From Pseudomonas sp. MM213 (lineage in GTDB: Bacteria; Pseudomonadota; Gammaproteobacteria; Pseudomonadales; Pseudomonadaceae): a stretch of DNA of 64,000 bases. Shown here piece after piece: positions 25,050-35,540 of the stretch (position 1 is the stretch's first letter; each line of letters begins with the position of its first letter). Position numbers and translations under genes: made by a program. Location of the stretch: NCBI RefSeq assembly GCF_020423045.1, contig NZ_CP081943.1, positions 5,580,001 through 5,644,000 on the forward strand, written 5' to 3'. The notes beneath the pieces were generated by a model. The model saw only the letters and a program-made list of their open reading frames with translations. It ran no database searches and had not been told where the DNA came from.

Positions 25050-25430
25050 TTACTCCGGCTTCTGATAGCTATCGATCACTTCCTGCGCCGCCCGAAACGC
25101 ATCGATCGCCGCCGGCACACCGGCATACACCGCGCAATGCAGCAGTGCCTCGCGAATCTCTTCCACGGTGCAGCCATTGTTCAGCGCGCCGCGCACGTGG
25201 CCTTTCAATTCCTGCGGGCACTTCAGCGCGGTCAGCGCGGCGAGGGTGATCAGGCTGCGGGTTTTCAGCGGCAAACCTTCGCGGCTCCACACACTGCCCC
25301 AGGCGTGTTCATTGACGAAATCCTGCAACGGCTGGGTGAACTCGGTGGCATTGCCCAATGCGCGATCGACGAACGCGTCGCCCATCACTTGGCGGCGGAC
25401 TTCAACGCCGGATTTTTTATTGTCGGTCAT
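25050..25430 (-). CDS. pcaC: PcaC-like 4-carboxymuconolactone decarboxylase
   Basis: This 126-residue protein is a carboxymuconolactone decarboxylase family member. It matches PcaC in length and in LKCPQELKGHVRGALNNG and LLHCAVYAGVPAAIDAFR. PcaC decarboxylates 4-carboxymuconolactone in the protocatechuate branch of the beta-ketoadipate pathway. No other pca gene is near, and the start codon overlaps the stop of the upstream antiporter gene (ATGA), so its context is not catabolic. It could be a PcaC encoded apart from its pathway or a related peroxiredoxin-type protein. Confidence 0.75.
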   Translation of the reverse strand: MTDNKKSGVEVRRQVMGDAFVDRALGNATEFTQPLQDFVNEHAWGSVWSREGLPLKTRSLITLAALTALKCPQELKGHVRGALNNGCTVEEIREALLHCAVYAGVPAAIDAFRAAQEVIDSYQKPE

Positions 25431-26488
25431 GGCAATTCCTTCTTGTGGTGTTGGCGACGCCAGGCGCGCAGCGACGTGAACAGCAAAAACGCCAACAGCG
25501 CCGGCAGGACGAAAAACAGCATCAGGTGTTCAAGCTTGCCGGCCAGCGGCATGCCGGTGGTGAACGACACCACGTGCAGGCCGTAAGCCAGGTACAAACC
25601 CAAAAACAGCAGACCTTCGGCGCGGGTCACCCGGTAGCCGGAATAGAACACCGGCAGGCACAGCGCCGCGACGCCGAGCATCACCGGCAAGTCGAAATCC
25701 AGCGCGTTGGGCGAGACCGACAATGGCGACGGCGCGATCAGTGCGGTAACGCCCAGCACGCCCAACAGGTTGAACAGGTTGCTGCCGATCACGTTGCCTA
25801 CGGCGATGTCGCGCTGGCCACGCAATGCCGCGATCAACGAGGTCGCCAGTTCCGGCAACGAAGTGCTGACGGCGACGATGGTCAGGCCGATGATCCGTTC
25901 CGACAGCCCCAGGTCCGTGGCGACCGACACCGCGGCGCCCAGCAGCAAATGCCCGGCGTAGATCAGCATCGCCAGGCCCGCGACGATCATCAGCAGGCTG
26001 CTGAACCACGGAACTTCAGGGCCTTCATGCGGGCTCGTTTGTGGGCGCGCCGAATGCCGCGACTGGCGCAGCAGCAGGCCCAGATACACCATCAGCGCCG
26101 CCAATAGCAGGACGCCGTCGACCCGGGTCAGTTCTTCATTCCATGCCAGAACGAACACCAGCAGGCTGGCGCCGATCATCAGTGGAATATCCAGGCGCAC
26201 CAGTTGCCGCGAGACCCGCAGCGGGATGATCAGCGCCGAAAGCCCGAGGGTGACGAGGATGTTGAAGATGCTGCTGCCGATCACGCTGCCGACGGCGATG
26301 TCGGCGTTCTGCGCCAGCGTGGCTTGCAGGCTGACGGCCATCTGCGGTGCGCTGCTGCCGAGGGCGACGATGGTCAGGCCGATGATCAGCGGTCGAACGT
26401 GCAGTCGCGCGGCCACGCGCACAGCGGCGCGCACCATCAGTTCGGCACCGGCGATCAGTAGAACCAGGCCGCTGAGCAGTTCAATCAC
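25427..26488 (-). CDS. Calcium/sodium antiporter (YrbG-type CaCA family)
   Basis: This 353-residue inner-membrane exchanger has two halves with the inverted alpha repeats of the CaCA superfamily: GSSAPQMAVSLQATL...GSVIGSSIFNI and STSLPELATSLIAAL...GNVIGSNLFNL. In the first repeat Gln stands where a metal-binding Glu is usual (GTSLPE), which may change ion selectivity. Between the halves is a hydrophilic loop (RQSRHSARPQTSPHEG). It is expected to extrude Ca2+ in exchange for Na+ or H+. It overlaps the pcaC-like gene by 4 bases, so the two are translationally coupled. Confidence 0.85.
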   Translation of the reverse strand: MIELLSGLVLLIAGAELMVRAAVRVAARLHVRPLIIGLTIVALGSSAPQMAVSLQATLAQNADIAVGSVIGSSIFNILVTLGLSALIIPLRVSRQLVRLDIPLMIGASLLVFVLAWNEELTRVDGVLLLAALMVYLGLLLRQSRHSARPQTSPHEGPEVPWFSSLLMIVAGLAMLIYAGHLLLGAAVSVATDLGLSERIIGLTIVAVSTSLPELATSLIAALRGQRDIAVGNVIGSNLFNLLGVLGVTALIAPSPLSVSPNALDFDLPVMLGVAALCLPVFYSGYRVTRAEGLLFLGLYLAYGLHVVSFTTGMPLAGKLEHLMLFFVLPALLAFLLFTSLRAWRRQHHKKELP

Positions 26489-26538
26489 GCTGAGCAGGGG
26501 TAAGTCGGCAAGTCCGAAAATGGTCGGGGCTCCGTGAG

Positions 26539-26910
26539 TCAGTCGAGGGCTTGCACGCGAACCCGTGCGGTGCCGCTTTTGATCATGCCCAGTTGCTCGG
26601 CGGCTTCGTGAGACAAGTCGATCAGGCGCCCGCGAGTGTGCGGCCCGCGATCATTGATGCGGACTACACAGGATTTGTCGTTTTTCAGATTGGTGACCTT
26701 CACCCGCGTACCAAAGGGTAGTTGGCGGTGGGCAGCGGTCATGGAATTTTTGTCGAAACGTTCACCGCTGGCGGTGCGTTTGCCCTGGTGTTTGGCGCCG
26801 TAGTAGGACGCCACGCCTGTCTGGTCGTAACCGTGAGGATCGACGGCATCGGTGCTGGCGCAACCGGCCAGCAGCGAGAGCAGGGCGCAGGCGGCAAGTA
26901 GACGCTTCAT
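26539..26910 (-). CDS. RlpA-like double-psi beta-barrel lipoprotein
   Basis: This 123-residue protein has a lipoprotein signal (MKRLLAACALLSLLAGC, acylated Cys17) and a double-psi beta-barrel with GVASYYGAKHQGKRTASGE, GTRVKVTN and INDRGPHTRGRLIDLS. These are the features of RlpA, a septal lytic transglycosylase acting on denuded peptidoglycan. It is much shorter than P. aeruginosa RlpA and lacks the C-terminal SPOR domain that targets septa, so it is an RlpA paralogue (PA4485-like by position) rather than RlpA itself. Whether it has lytic activity is not clear from sequence. Confidence 0.85.
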   Translation of the reverse strand: MKRLLAACALLSLLAGCASTDAVDPHGYDQTGVASYYGAKHQGKRTASGERFDKNSMTAAHRQLPFGTRVKVTNLKNDKSCVVRINDRGPHTRGRLIDLSHEAAEQLGMIKSGTARVRVQALD

Positions 26911-26958
26911 TCAATGGTTTCCACAAGCAAATGTGGGGGCGACGGTGCGACGATTCGA

Positions 26959-27029
26959 CCTGCTCGCGATGGTGTGTCAGCTACATTGATGCCGACTGAC
27001 ACACCATCGCGAGCAGGCTCGCTCCCACA
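26959..27029. repeat. Perfect 22-bp hairpin repeat (GCGAGCAGGCTCGCTCCCAC family)
   Basis: Arms CCTGCTCGCGATGGTGTGTC+AG (26959-26980) and its exact complement (26996-27017) flank a 15-base loop, followed by CTCGCTCCCAC. This belongs to a different REP family from the others, with a half copy also at 63222-63248. It lies between the RlpA-like gene and gatB. Confidence 0.85.
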
Positions 27030-27067
27030 GGGGGTAGAGCCAGGCTTGAATACTGGCTCCATGCTCA

Positions 27068-28513
27068 TCAGCCTTCGAGCTTGCTTTTCAGCAGTTCGTT
27101 GACCTGTTGCGGGTTGGCCTTGCCTTTGGAGGCTTTCATGGCCTGGCCGACGAAGAAGCCGAACATCTTGCCGCGTTTGGCTTCGTCTGCCGCGCGGTAT
27201 TGTTCGACCTGCTCGGCGTTGGCCGCGAGCATTTCGTCCAGCACCGCCGAGATCGCGCCGGTGTCGGTCACTTGCTTCAAGCCGCGCTTGTCGATGATCT
27301 CGTCCGCGCTGCCTTCGCCATTGGCCATCGCTTCAAACACCACTTTGGCGATCTTGCCGGAGATGGTGTTGTCCTTGATGCGCAGCAGCATGCCGCCCAG
27401 TTGCTCGGCCGAAACCGGCGACTGATCAATGTCCAGGCCTTGTTTGTTCAACAGGCTGCCCAGTTCAACCATGACCCAGTTGGCCGCCAGTTTGGCGTCG
27501 CCGCCAATGCTCGCGACTTTCTCGAAGTAATCGGCTTGCTCGCGGCTGGTGGCCAGGACGCTGGCGTCGTAGACCGACAGACCGAACTGCTCCTGGAAAC
27601 GCTCGCGTTTCTGCGGTGGCAATTCCGGCAGGGTGGCGCGCACGTCGTCGAGGAACGAGTTCTCGATGACCACCGGCAGCAGGTCCGGATCGGGGAAGTA
27701 ACGGTAGTCGTTGGCTTCCTCTTTGCTGCGCATCGGACGGGTTTCGTCCTTGTTCGGGTCGTACAGGCGAGTCTGCTGGATCACCTTGCCGCCGTCTTCG
27801 ATCAGTTCGATCTGACGCTGCACTTCGGTGTTGATCGCCTTCTCGATGAAGCGGAACGAGTTGACGTTCTTGATCTCGCAACGCGTGCCGAACTCAGCCT
27901 GGCCTTTCGGACGGATCGACACGTTGCAGTCGCAACGCAGCGAACCTTCGGCCATGTTGCCGTCGCAGATGCCCAGGTAGCGCACCAGCGCGTGGACAGC
28001 CTTGACGTAAGCCACGGCTTCCTTGGCGCTGCGCATGTCCGGCTCGGAAACGATTTCCAGCAGCGGCGTGCCGGCGCGGTTCAGGTCGATGCCGGTGGCA
28101 CCGTTGAACTCTTCGTGCAGGCTTTTACCGGCGTCTTCTTCCAGGTGCGCGCGGGTGATGCCAACGCGTTTGACCGTACCGTCTTCAAGGGCGATGTCCA
28201 GGTGGCCCTTGCCGACAATCGGCAATTCCATCTGGCTGATCTGGTAGCCCTTGGGCAGGTCCGGGTAGAAATAGTTTTTACGGGCGAACACGTTGTGCTG
28301 GCCGATCTCGGCATCGATAGCGAGGCCGAACATCACGGCCATGCGCACCGCTTCCTGGTTCAGCACTGGCAAGACGCCAGGCATGCCGAGGTCAACCAGG
28401 CTGGCCTGGGTGTTCGGCTCGGAACCGAAAGTGGTGGAGCTACCGGAAAAGATTTTCGACCGGGTGGTGAGCTGGGTATGAATCTCCAGCCCGATCACGA
28501 CTTCCCATTGCAT
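27068..28513 (-). CDS. gatB: Asp-tRNA(Asn)/Glu-tRNA(Gln) amidotransferase subunit B
   Basis: This 481-residue subunit of the GatCAB complex activates the misacylated tRNA by phosphorylation so that Glu-tRNA(Gln) or Asp-tRNA(Asn) can be amidated. It begins [22 protein letters not shown], with the conserved [30 protein letters not shown] and CDCNVSIRP, and ends in the YqeY-like tail domain ([15 protein letters not shown]). It is the last gene of gatCAB, 10 bases after gatA, with a ribosome-binding site (GAGGAG) just before its ATG. Length is typical. Confidence 0.97.
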   Translation of the reverse strand: MQWEVVIGLEIHTQLTTRSKIFSGSSTTFGSEPNTQASLVDLGMPGVLPVLNQEAVRMAVMFGLAIDAEIGQHNVFARKNYFYPDLPKGYQISQMELPIVGKGHLDIALEDGTVKRVGITRAHLEEDAGKSLHEEFNGATGIDLNRAGTPLLEIVSEPDMRSAKEAVAYVKAVHALVRYLGICDGNMAEGSLRCDCNVSIRPKGQAEFGTRCEIKNVNSFRFIEKAINTEVQRQIELIEDGGKVIQQTRLYDPNKDETRPMRSKEEANDYRYFPDPDLLPVVIENSFLDDVRATLPELPPQKRERFQEQFGLSVYDASVLATSREQADYFEKVASIGGDAKLAANWVMVELGSLLNKQGLDIDQSPVSAEQLGGMLLRIKDNTISGKIAKVVFEAMANGEGSADEIIDKRGLKQVTDTGAISAVLDEMLAANAEQVEQYRAADEAKRGKMFGFFVGQAMKASKGKANPQQVNELLKSKLEG

Positions 28514-28523
28514 GTGTTTCTCC

Positions 28524-29975
28524 TCAGAAGCCGGTTGGGGTGCGGGTGTGCCAGTCAGTGTTCAACTGATACTGATGGGCAACGTTCAACAGGCGACCTT
28601 CCTGGAAATACGGGGCGAGCAGTTGCACGCCGACCGGCAGGCCATCGACGAAACCGGCGGGCATGGACAAGCCCGGCAGGCCGGCGAGGTTGGCGGTGAT
28701 GGTGTAGACGTCTTCCAGGTAGGCGGCGACCGGGTCGCTGCTCTTGGCGCCAAGCTTCCAGGCCGGGTTCGGCGTGGTTGGGCCGAGGATGATGTCGACT
28801 TCATTGAAAGCCGCCATGAAGTCGTTCTTCACCAAACGACGAATCTTCTGCGCCTTCAGGTAGTAGGCGTCGTAGTAGCCGGCCGACAGCGCGTAGGCGC
28901 CGACCATGATCCGGCGCTGCACTTCTGCACCGAAACCTTCGCCACGGGAACGCTTGTACAGGTCTTCCAGGTTTTTCGGGTCTTCGCAGCGATAGCCGAA
29001 ACGCACGCCGTCGAAACGCGACAGGTTGGAAGACGCTTCTGCCGGGGCGATCACGTAGTACGCAGGAATCGCGTGCTGCATGTTCGGCAGGCTGATTTCC
29101 TTGATCACGGCACCGAGCTTTTCCAGCTCCTTGATGCTGTTCTGGATCAACTCGGCGATACGCGGGTCGAGACCGGCGCTGAAGTATTCCTTCGGCACAC
29201 CGATGCGCAGGCCTTTCAACGAGTCGTTGAGGCTGGCGCTGTAATCCGGCACGGGCTCGTCGATGCTGGTGGAGTCATTGCTGTCGAAACCGGCCATGCC
29301 TTGCAGCAGGATCGCGCAGTCTTCGGCAGTGCGCGCCAACGGGCCGCCCTGATCGAGGCTGGACGCGTAAGCGATCATGCCCCAGCGCGAAACGCGACCG
29401 TAGGTCGGTTTCAGGCCGGTGAGGTTGGTGAACGCGGCCGGCTGGCGGATCGAGCCGCCGGTGTCGGTGGCGGTCGCGGCTGGCAACAGACGAGCGGCAA
29501 CGGCCGCCGCCGAACCACCCGACGAACCGCCCGGCACGTGTTCCAGGTTCCACGGGTTTTTCACCGCGCCGTAGTAGCTCGACTCGTTGGCCGAACCCAT
29601 GGCGAATTCGTCCATGTTGGTCTTGCCCAGGGTCACCGCGCCGGCGGCTGCCAGTTTGGCGACGACGGTGGCGTCATACGGTGCCTTGAAGTTGTCGAGC
29701 ATCTTCGAGCCGCAGCTGGTGCGCACGCCCTGGGTGCAGAACAGGTCTTTATGGGCGATCGGCGCGCCGAGCAGGGCGCCGCTCTCACCATTGGCACGGC
29801 GTGCGTCAGCGGCTTTCGCCTGCTGGAGCGCCAGGTCTTCGGTGAGGCTGATGAAACTGTTGAGCTGTGGATCGAGCTGGGCGATGCGCGCCAGCAGGAC
29901 TTTGGTCAGCTCTTCGGAAGAAAACTTTTTATCGGCGAGTCCGCGGGCGATCTCGGCCAGAGTCAATTGATGCAT
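28524..29975 (-). CDS. gatA: Asp-tRNA(Asn)/Glu-tRNA(Gln) amidotransferase subunit A
   Basis: This 483-residue amidase of the GatCAB complex frees ammonia from glutamine for transfer to the activated tRNA. The Ser-cisSer-Lys triad is visible as Lys76 (HKDLF), Ser151 (PGGSSGGS) and Ser175 (DTGGSIRQP), with the spacing of known GatA enzymes. The amidase signature spans roughly residues 148-178. It lies 16 bases after gatC and 10 before gatB on the same strand. Nothing unusual is seen. Confidence 0.97.
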   Translation of the reverse strand: MHQLTLAEIARGLADKKFSSEELTKVLLARIAQLDPQLNSFISLTEDLALQQAKAADARRANGESGALLGAPIAHKDLFCTQGVRTSCGSKMLDNFKAPYDATVVAKLAAAGAVTLGKTNMDEFAMGSANESSYYGAVKNPWNLEHVPGGSSGGSAAAVAARLLPAATATDTGGSIRQPAAFTNLTGLKPTYGRVSRWGMIAYASSLDQGGPLARTAEDCAILLQGMAGFDSNDSTSIDEPVPDYSASLNDSLKGLRIGVPKEYFSAGLDPRIAELIQNSIKELEKLGAVIKEISLPNMQHAIPAYYVIAPAEASSNLSRFDGVRFGYRCEDPKNLEDLYKRSRGEGFGAEVQRRIMVGAYALSAGYYDAYYLKAQKIRRLVKNDFMAAFNEVDIILGPTTPNPAWKLGAKSSDPVAAYLEDVYTITANLAGLPGLSMPAGFVDGLPVGVQLLAPYFQEGRLLNVAHQYQLNTDWHTRTPTGF

Positions 29976-29991
29976 TGCAGGCTCTTTCCCT

Positions 29992-30279
29992 TTAGTCGAT
30001 GACTTTCGGAACCAGGTACAGGCCGTTTTCGACCGCTGGTGCGATGGACTGATAGGCCTCGCGATGATTGGTCTCGGTCACGACGTCTGCACGCAGGCGC
30101 TGGCTGGCTTCCAGTGGGTGGGCGAGCGGCTCGATACCGTCGGTATTGACCGCCTGCATTTCGTCGACCAGTCCCAGAATGCTGTTCAGGGCCGAAGTGA
30201 TGTGTGGAAGATCGGCATCATTGAGGCCCAGACAGGCCAGATGAGCGATTTTTTCCACGTCGGAGCGTTCAAGCGTCAT
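29992..30279 (-). CDS. gatC: Asp-tRNA(Asn)/Glu-tRNA(Gln) amidotransferase subunit C
   Basis: This 95-residue subunit wraps around GatA and GatB and stabilises the complex. It has the family's N-terminal pattern ([20 protein letters not shown]) and the central [18 protein letters not shown]. It is the first gene of the operon; its promoter should lie in the 214-base divergent gap shared with mreB. A purine-rich site (GGAGAATCCC) precedes the ATG. Confidence 0.95.
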   Translation of the reverse strand: MTLERSDVEKIAHLACLGLNDADLPHITSALNSILGLVDEMQAVNTDGIEPLAHPLEASQRLRADVVTETNHREAYQSIAPAVENGLYLVPKVID

Positions 30280-30481
30280 GGGATTCTCCAGTGGAAGGAA
30301 AACAGAACGGATGCTATCCGTGTGTTAGATTGTCGGAACACTACCGCATTTCTACGGTCATAAGGCCGCGATTGTGGGGGTTGGTGCACAGAAAAGCGGC
30401 CAATTTAACATATTGGCGCCTTGCCCAAAATCCCTGTCGTTGTTAGAGTTTGCCGCACTTTTTTACCCACGCGTTGCCTAG

Positions 30482-31531
<1,050 letters not shown>

Positions 31532-31669
31532 TCGCCCGATGCAACTATGCTGTTGAGCGCGCAGGCGGCACTTTGCAGTGCTGCCTGTTTGCGTTTACCT
31601 TCTGTCAGTCTGTATCCAGGCCGGTCTGCCGTATGAATAAAGAAAACATTTGCCTGGGAGGAGCGGCTT

Positions 31670-32818
31670 ATTAAACCGCTTTTCACCAAAGGGCCTTCAC
31701 TGGGCGTGCGCTTGTTGGTGCTGGTCGTGCTATCGGTCGCGCTGATGGTGGTCGATGCCCGCTTCACACTGCTCAAGCCAGTGCGTAGCCAGATGTCGCT
31801 GGTGCTGATGCAGTCTTACTGGATCACCGACCTGCCGCAGCGGCTATGGCAAGGTGTGGCCAGCCAGTTTGGCAGCCGTACCGAGCTGGTCGCCGAAAAC
31901 GAAAAACTCAAGACCGAAAACCTGCTGCTGCAGGGTCGCATGCAAAAGCTTGCCGCCCTCACCGAGCAGAACGTTCGGCTGCGCGAGTTGCTCAATTCCT
32001 CCGCGCTGGTCAACGAGAAGGTCGAAGTGGCCGAGTTGATCGGCATGGACCCCAACCCCTTCACCCATCGCATCATCATCAATAAAGGTGAGCGCGACGG
32101 TGTGGTCCTCGGTCAGCCGGTGCTCGATGCCCGTGGCCTGATGGGCCAGGTGGTCGAGTTGATGCCGTACACCTCCCGTGTGCTGTTGCTCACCGACACC
32201 ACCCACAGCATCCCGGTGCAAGTGAACCGTAACGGACTGCGAGCGATTGCCAGCGGCACCGGCAACCCGGAACGTCTGGAACTGCGTCACGTGGCCGACA
32301 CGGCGGATATCAAGGAAGGCGACTTGCTGGTCAGCTCCGGTCTCGGCCAGCGATTCCCGGCGGGTTACCCGGTGGCGACGGTCAAGGAAGTGATTCACGA
32401 TTCCGGCCAGCCATTTGCCATTGTCCGCGCCGTGCCGACCGCTGCCTTGAACCGTAGCCGTTACCTGTTGCTGGTGTTCAGCGATACGCGTACACCGGAA
32501 GAGCGTGCAAACGACGCCGCTCAGGCCCAGGAAAACCTCGATGCGCAAGGCGGCGGGCCAATCATTCCCGCCACCGTGCCGAAACCTGCTGCGGTGATTG
32601 CACCTGCTGCTGCCGCCGTTCCAGCGACTTCACCTGCTGTGACCCCGGCCAAGCCTGCTGCCACAACCCCGGTCAAACCCGCTGCCGCACACCCTGCCGC
32701 CGCCAAGCCGCCCGCGACTGCACCCGCCGCCAAACCACCGGCGACACAACCCGCTGTCGTGAAGCCCGCTGCCAAACCGCCTGTCTCTGCACCGGCTACC
32801 ACTGGGGGAAGAGAATAA
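31670..32818 (+). CDS. mreC: Rod shape-determining protein MreC, probable ATT start
   Basis: MreC is a bitopic inner-membrane protein that links MreB to the elongation synthases in the periplasm. The protein shows one N-terminal helix (VRLLVLVVLSVALMVVD), a coiled coil (ENEKLKTENLLLQGRMQKLAALTEQNVRLRELL, here split in sense: residues about 75-110) and the beta domain (NKGERDGVVLGQPV). No ATG lies near the start. An ATT at 31670 gives the usual IKPLFTKGPSLG lead and is preceded by GGGAGGAGC at ideal spacing; a GTG at 31706 has no comparable site. The last 80 or so residues are an Ala/Pro/Lys-rich tail. It overlaps mreD by one base (TAATG). Confidence 0.93.
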   Translation: MKPLFTKGPSLGVRLLVLVVLSVALMVVDARFTLLKPVRSQMSLVLMQSYWITDLPQRLWQGVASQFGSRTELVAENEKLKTENLLLQGRMQKLAALTEQNVRLRELLNSSALVNEKVEVAELIGMDPNPFTHRIIINKGERDGVVLGQPVLDARGLMGQVVELMPYTSRVLLLTDTTHSIPVQVNRNGLRAIASGTGNPERLELRHVADTADIKEGDLLVSSGLGQRFPAGYPVATVKEVIHDSGQPFAIVRAVPTAALNRSRYLLLVFSDTRTPEERANDAAQAQENLDAQGGGPIIPATVPKPAAVIAPAAAAVPATSPAVTPAKPAATTPVKPAAAHPAAAKPPATAPAAKPPATQPAVVKPAAKPPVSAPATTGGRE

Positions 32819-33309
32819 TGGTCGGTGCTACCGCCTCCCGAAACGGCTGGATGATCTGGCTGACGTTCGCCATCGGCATGTTGCTCAGCGTTTCGCCGCT
32901 GCCGCAATTCATGGAAATCCTTCGCCCGCTATGGCTCGCCTTGCTGCTGGCGTTCTGGGCGTTGGCCCTGCCGCAGAAAGTCGGCATGGTCACCGCGTGG
33001 TGCCTGGGCTTGGCCGAAGATGTGCTTTACGGCACGCTGCTGGGCCAGAACGCGTTGATCCTGACGCTCATCACGTTCCTGGTGCTGTCGCTGCAACAGC
33101 GGCTGCGGATGTTCCCGATGTGGCAACAGAGCCTGGTGATCCTGGTGATCTTCGGCCTCGCGCAGCTTGTTCAGCTGTGGCTCAGCGCCCTGACCGGCAA
33201 TCGTCAGCCAACGCTGGCGCTGGTCTTGCCGGCACTGGTCAGCGCGTTGCTCTGGCCGTGGATCAGCTTCGGTTTGCGCGGTCTGCGTCGACGTTACAAA
33301 ATTAACTGA
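32818..33309 (+). CDS. mreD: Rod shape-determining protein MreD
   Basis: This 163-residue integral membrane protein has about five hydrophobic helices (for example [29 protein letters not shown] and [16 protein letters not shown]) and the family's [19 protein letters not shown]. It belongs to the elongasome with MreB and MreC. The start codon overlaps the mreC stop (TAATG), so the two are translationally coupled. Length is typical for gamma-proteobacteria. Confidence 0.95.
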   Translation: MVGATASRNGWMIWLTFAIGMLLSVSPLPQFMEILRPLWLALLLAFWALALPQKVGMVTAWCLGLAEDVLYGTLLGQNALILTLITFLVLSLQQRLRMFPMWQQSLVILVIFGLAQLVQLWLSALTGNRQPTLALVLPALVSALLWPWISFGLRGLRRRYKIN

Positions 33310-33353
33310 TTCGGTCAGGCATTTGCCCACACCATGACAAGGGAGATGTCTTG

Positions 33354-33950
33354 ATGAAACAGCTATTCCTCGCCTCAGGCTCGCCGCGTCGGCGTGAACT
33401 GCTCACGCAGATCGGCGTGCCGTTCTCCGCCATCAGCGCGGACATCGATGAAACCCCTTTGAACCATGAATCGCCGTCGGCCTATGTCGAGCGCCTTGCG
33501 CGCGGCAAGGCTGAAGCCGGGCGTGGCGCGGTCGTGTCCGACGCCGATTTTTGCGTGCTGGGCGCTGATACCGCCGTAGTGCTCAACGGCAAAATTCTCG
33601 GCAAACCGGTGGACGAAGCCGACGCGTGCGCCATGCTTATGATGTTGGCAGGACAAGAACATGAAGTGCTGACCGCCATTGCCGTGCTTGACGGTGAGCG
33701 TTGCGAGTCTCGTGTTGTGCGCAGCCTGGTGCGTTTTCGCCCCATTGATCTCAATGAAGCGGCGGCCTACTGGGCCAGCGGCGAACCTCGGGACAAGGCG
33801 GGTGGCTATGGCATTCAAGGACTGGGCGCGGTGTTTGTCGCCGGGCTCAATGGCAGCTACTCGGCGGTGGTCGGGCTGCCGCTGTGCGAAACCGCTGAGC
33901 TGCTTGGCCATTTCGGCATACCCTGTTGGCAAACCCTTAACGCGCGCTGA
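33354..33950 (+). CDS. maf: Maf-family nucleotide pyrophosphatase (YhdE-type)
   Basis: This 198-residue house-cleaning enzyme hydrolyses non-canonical or excess nucleoside triphosphates; the YhdE group acts on dTTP and UTP. It shows the family's [12 protein letters not shown] near the N-terminus, the catalytic-region [16 protein letters not shown] and [21 protein letters not shown] precedes the ATG at 33354; a TTG 3 bases earlier is unlikely. It sits between mreD and rng, the standard order in gamma-proteobacteria. Confidence 0.93.
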   Translation: MKQLFLASGSPRRRELLTQIGVPFSAISADIDETPLNHESPSAYVERLARGKAEAGRGAVVSDADFCVLGADTAVVLNGKILGKPVDEADACAMLMMLAGQEHEVLTAIAVLDGERCESRVVRSLVRFRPIDLNEAAAYWASGEPRDKAGGYGIQGLGAVFVAGLNGSYSAVVGLPLCETAELLGHFGIPCWQTLNAR

Positions 33951-34007
33951 GCGTCGTACTGACAAGATGCGGCCATTATCGTGAACATGCCTGAACGAGA
34001 CCCTGCC

Positions 34008-35465
34008 ATGAGTGAAGAGATCCTGATCAACATCACGCCGATGGAATCGCGCGTGGCGGTGGTTGAAAACGGTGTCCTGCAAGAGGTCCACGTCGAACGC
34101 ACGCAAAAACGCGGTATCGTCGGCAACATCTATAAAGGCAAAGTTGTGCGGGTGTTGCCGGGCATGCAGGCGGCGTTCGTCGACATCGGTCTGGACCGCG
34201 CTGCGTTCATTCATGCCTCGGAAATTTCCCTGCGCGAAGGCCCTGCGGTCGAAAGCATCAGCTCCCTGGTCCATGAAGGCCAAAGCCTGGTCGTGCAAGT
34301 CACCAAGGACCCGATCGGTTCCAAAGGCGCACGCCTGACCACACAACTATCAATACCTTCGCGTTATCTGGTGTACATGCCGCGTACCGCGCATGTCGGC
34401 ATTTCCCTGAAGATCGAAGACGAAGCCGAGCGCGAGCGCCTCAAGCAAGTGGTCACCGATTGCGTGGCCACGGAAGGCATCAAGGAAGCCGGTGGTTTCA
34501 TCCTGCGTACCGCCGCCGAAGGCGCCGGGGCCGATGAGATCCTCATGGACATCCGCTACCTGCGCCGGCTCTGGGATCAGATCAACGAGCAGATCAAAAC
34601 CATCAGCGCGCCGAGCGTGATCTACGAAGACCTTGGCCTGGCATTGCGCACCTTGCGCGACCTGGTCAGCCCGAAGATCGAGAAGATCCGCATCGATTCC
34701 CGGGAAACCTTCCAGAAAACCACACAGTTCGTGGCCGAACTGATGCCGGAAATCGCTGATCGCCTGGAGCATTATCCGGGCGAGCGGCCGATCTTCGACC
34801 TGTACGGCGTCGAAGACGAAATCCAGAAAGCCCTCGAACGCAAAGTCCCGCTGAAGTCCGGCGGTTACCTGGTGGTGGACCCGGCGGAAGCCATGAGTAC
34901 CATCGACGTCAACACCGGGGCGTTCGTCGGTCATCGCAACCTTGAAGAAACCATCTTCAAGACCAACCTCGAAGCCGCGACCGCCATCGCTCGCCAGCTG
35001 CGCCTGCGCAACCTGGGCGGGATCATCATCATCGACTTCATCGACATGGAAGACGAAGAGCATCAGCGTCAGGTGCTGCGTACGCTGGAGAAACAACTGG
35101 AGCGCGACCACGCCAAGACCAACATTATCGGCATCACCGAGTTGGGCCTGGTGCAGATGACCCGCAAGCGCACCCGCGAAAGTCTCGAACAAGTACTGTG
35201 CGAGCCGTGCAACAGTTGCCAGGGGCGCGGCAAGCTCAAGACACCGGAAACGGTCTGCTACGAAATTTTCCGCGAAATCCTCCGTGAGGCTCGCGCCTAT
35301 CAAGCGGAAGGCTATCGTGTATTGGCGAACCAGAAAGTCGTCGACCGCTTGCTCGATGAAGAGTCGGGCAACGTCGCCGAGCTGGAAGGATTTATCGGAC
35401 GCACCATTCGGTTCCAGGTGGAAACCATGTATTCCCAGGAACAATACGACGTGGTGCTGCTCTGA
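34008..35465 (+). CDS. rng: Ribonuclease G
   Basis: This 485-residue endonuclease of the RNase E/G family processes the 5' end of 16S rRNA and decays mRNA. It has the S1 RNA-binding domain (GIVGNIYKGKVVRVLPGMQAAF reads as one strand set, residues about 34-120), the catalytic magnesium-binding aspartates in TIDVNTGAFVG and IIIIDFIDM, and the zinc-link cysteines in CEPCNSCQGRG. The ATG at 34008 gives the usual MSEEILINITPMESR; a GTG 9 codons upstream is less likely. It lacks the long C-terminal scaffold of RNase E, as expected. Confidence 0.96.
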   Translation: MSEEILINITPMESRVAVVENGVLQEVHVERTQKRGIVGNIYKGKVVRVLPGMQAAFVDIGLDRAAFIHASEISLREGPAVESISSLVHEGQSLVVQVTKDPIGSKGARLTTQLSIPSRYLVYMPRTAHVGISLKIEDEAERERLKQVVTDCVATEGIKEAGGFILRTAAEGAGADEILMDIRYLRRLWDQINEQIKTISAPSVIYEDLGLALRTLRDLVSPKIEKIRIDSRETFQKTTQFVAELMPEIADRLEHYPGERPIFDLYGVEDEIQKALERKVPLKSGGYLVVDPAEAMSTIDVNTGAFVGHRNLEETIFKTNLEAATAIARQLRLRNLGGIIIIDFIDMEDEEHQRQVLRTLEKQLERDHAKTNIIGITELGLVQMTRKRTRESLEQVLCEPCNSCQGRGKLKTPETVCYEIFREILREARAYQAEGYRVLANQKVVDRLLDEESGNVAELEGFIGRTIRFQVETMYSQEQYDVVLL

Positions 35466-35540
35466 ATCGCTGTGTTTCAACCCGACTAGAACAGCTGGCC
35501 TCAGCTTTTTGCAGTAATTTTGCCATGGGAGCCAACTGAC

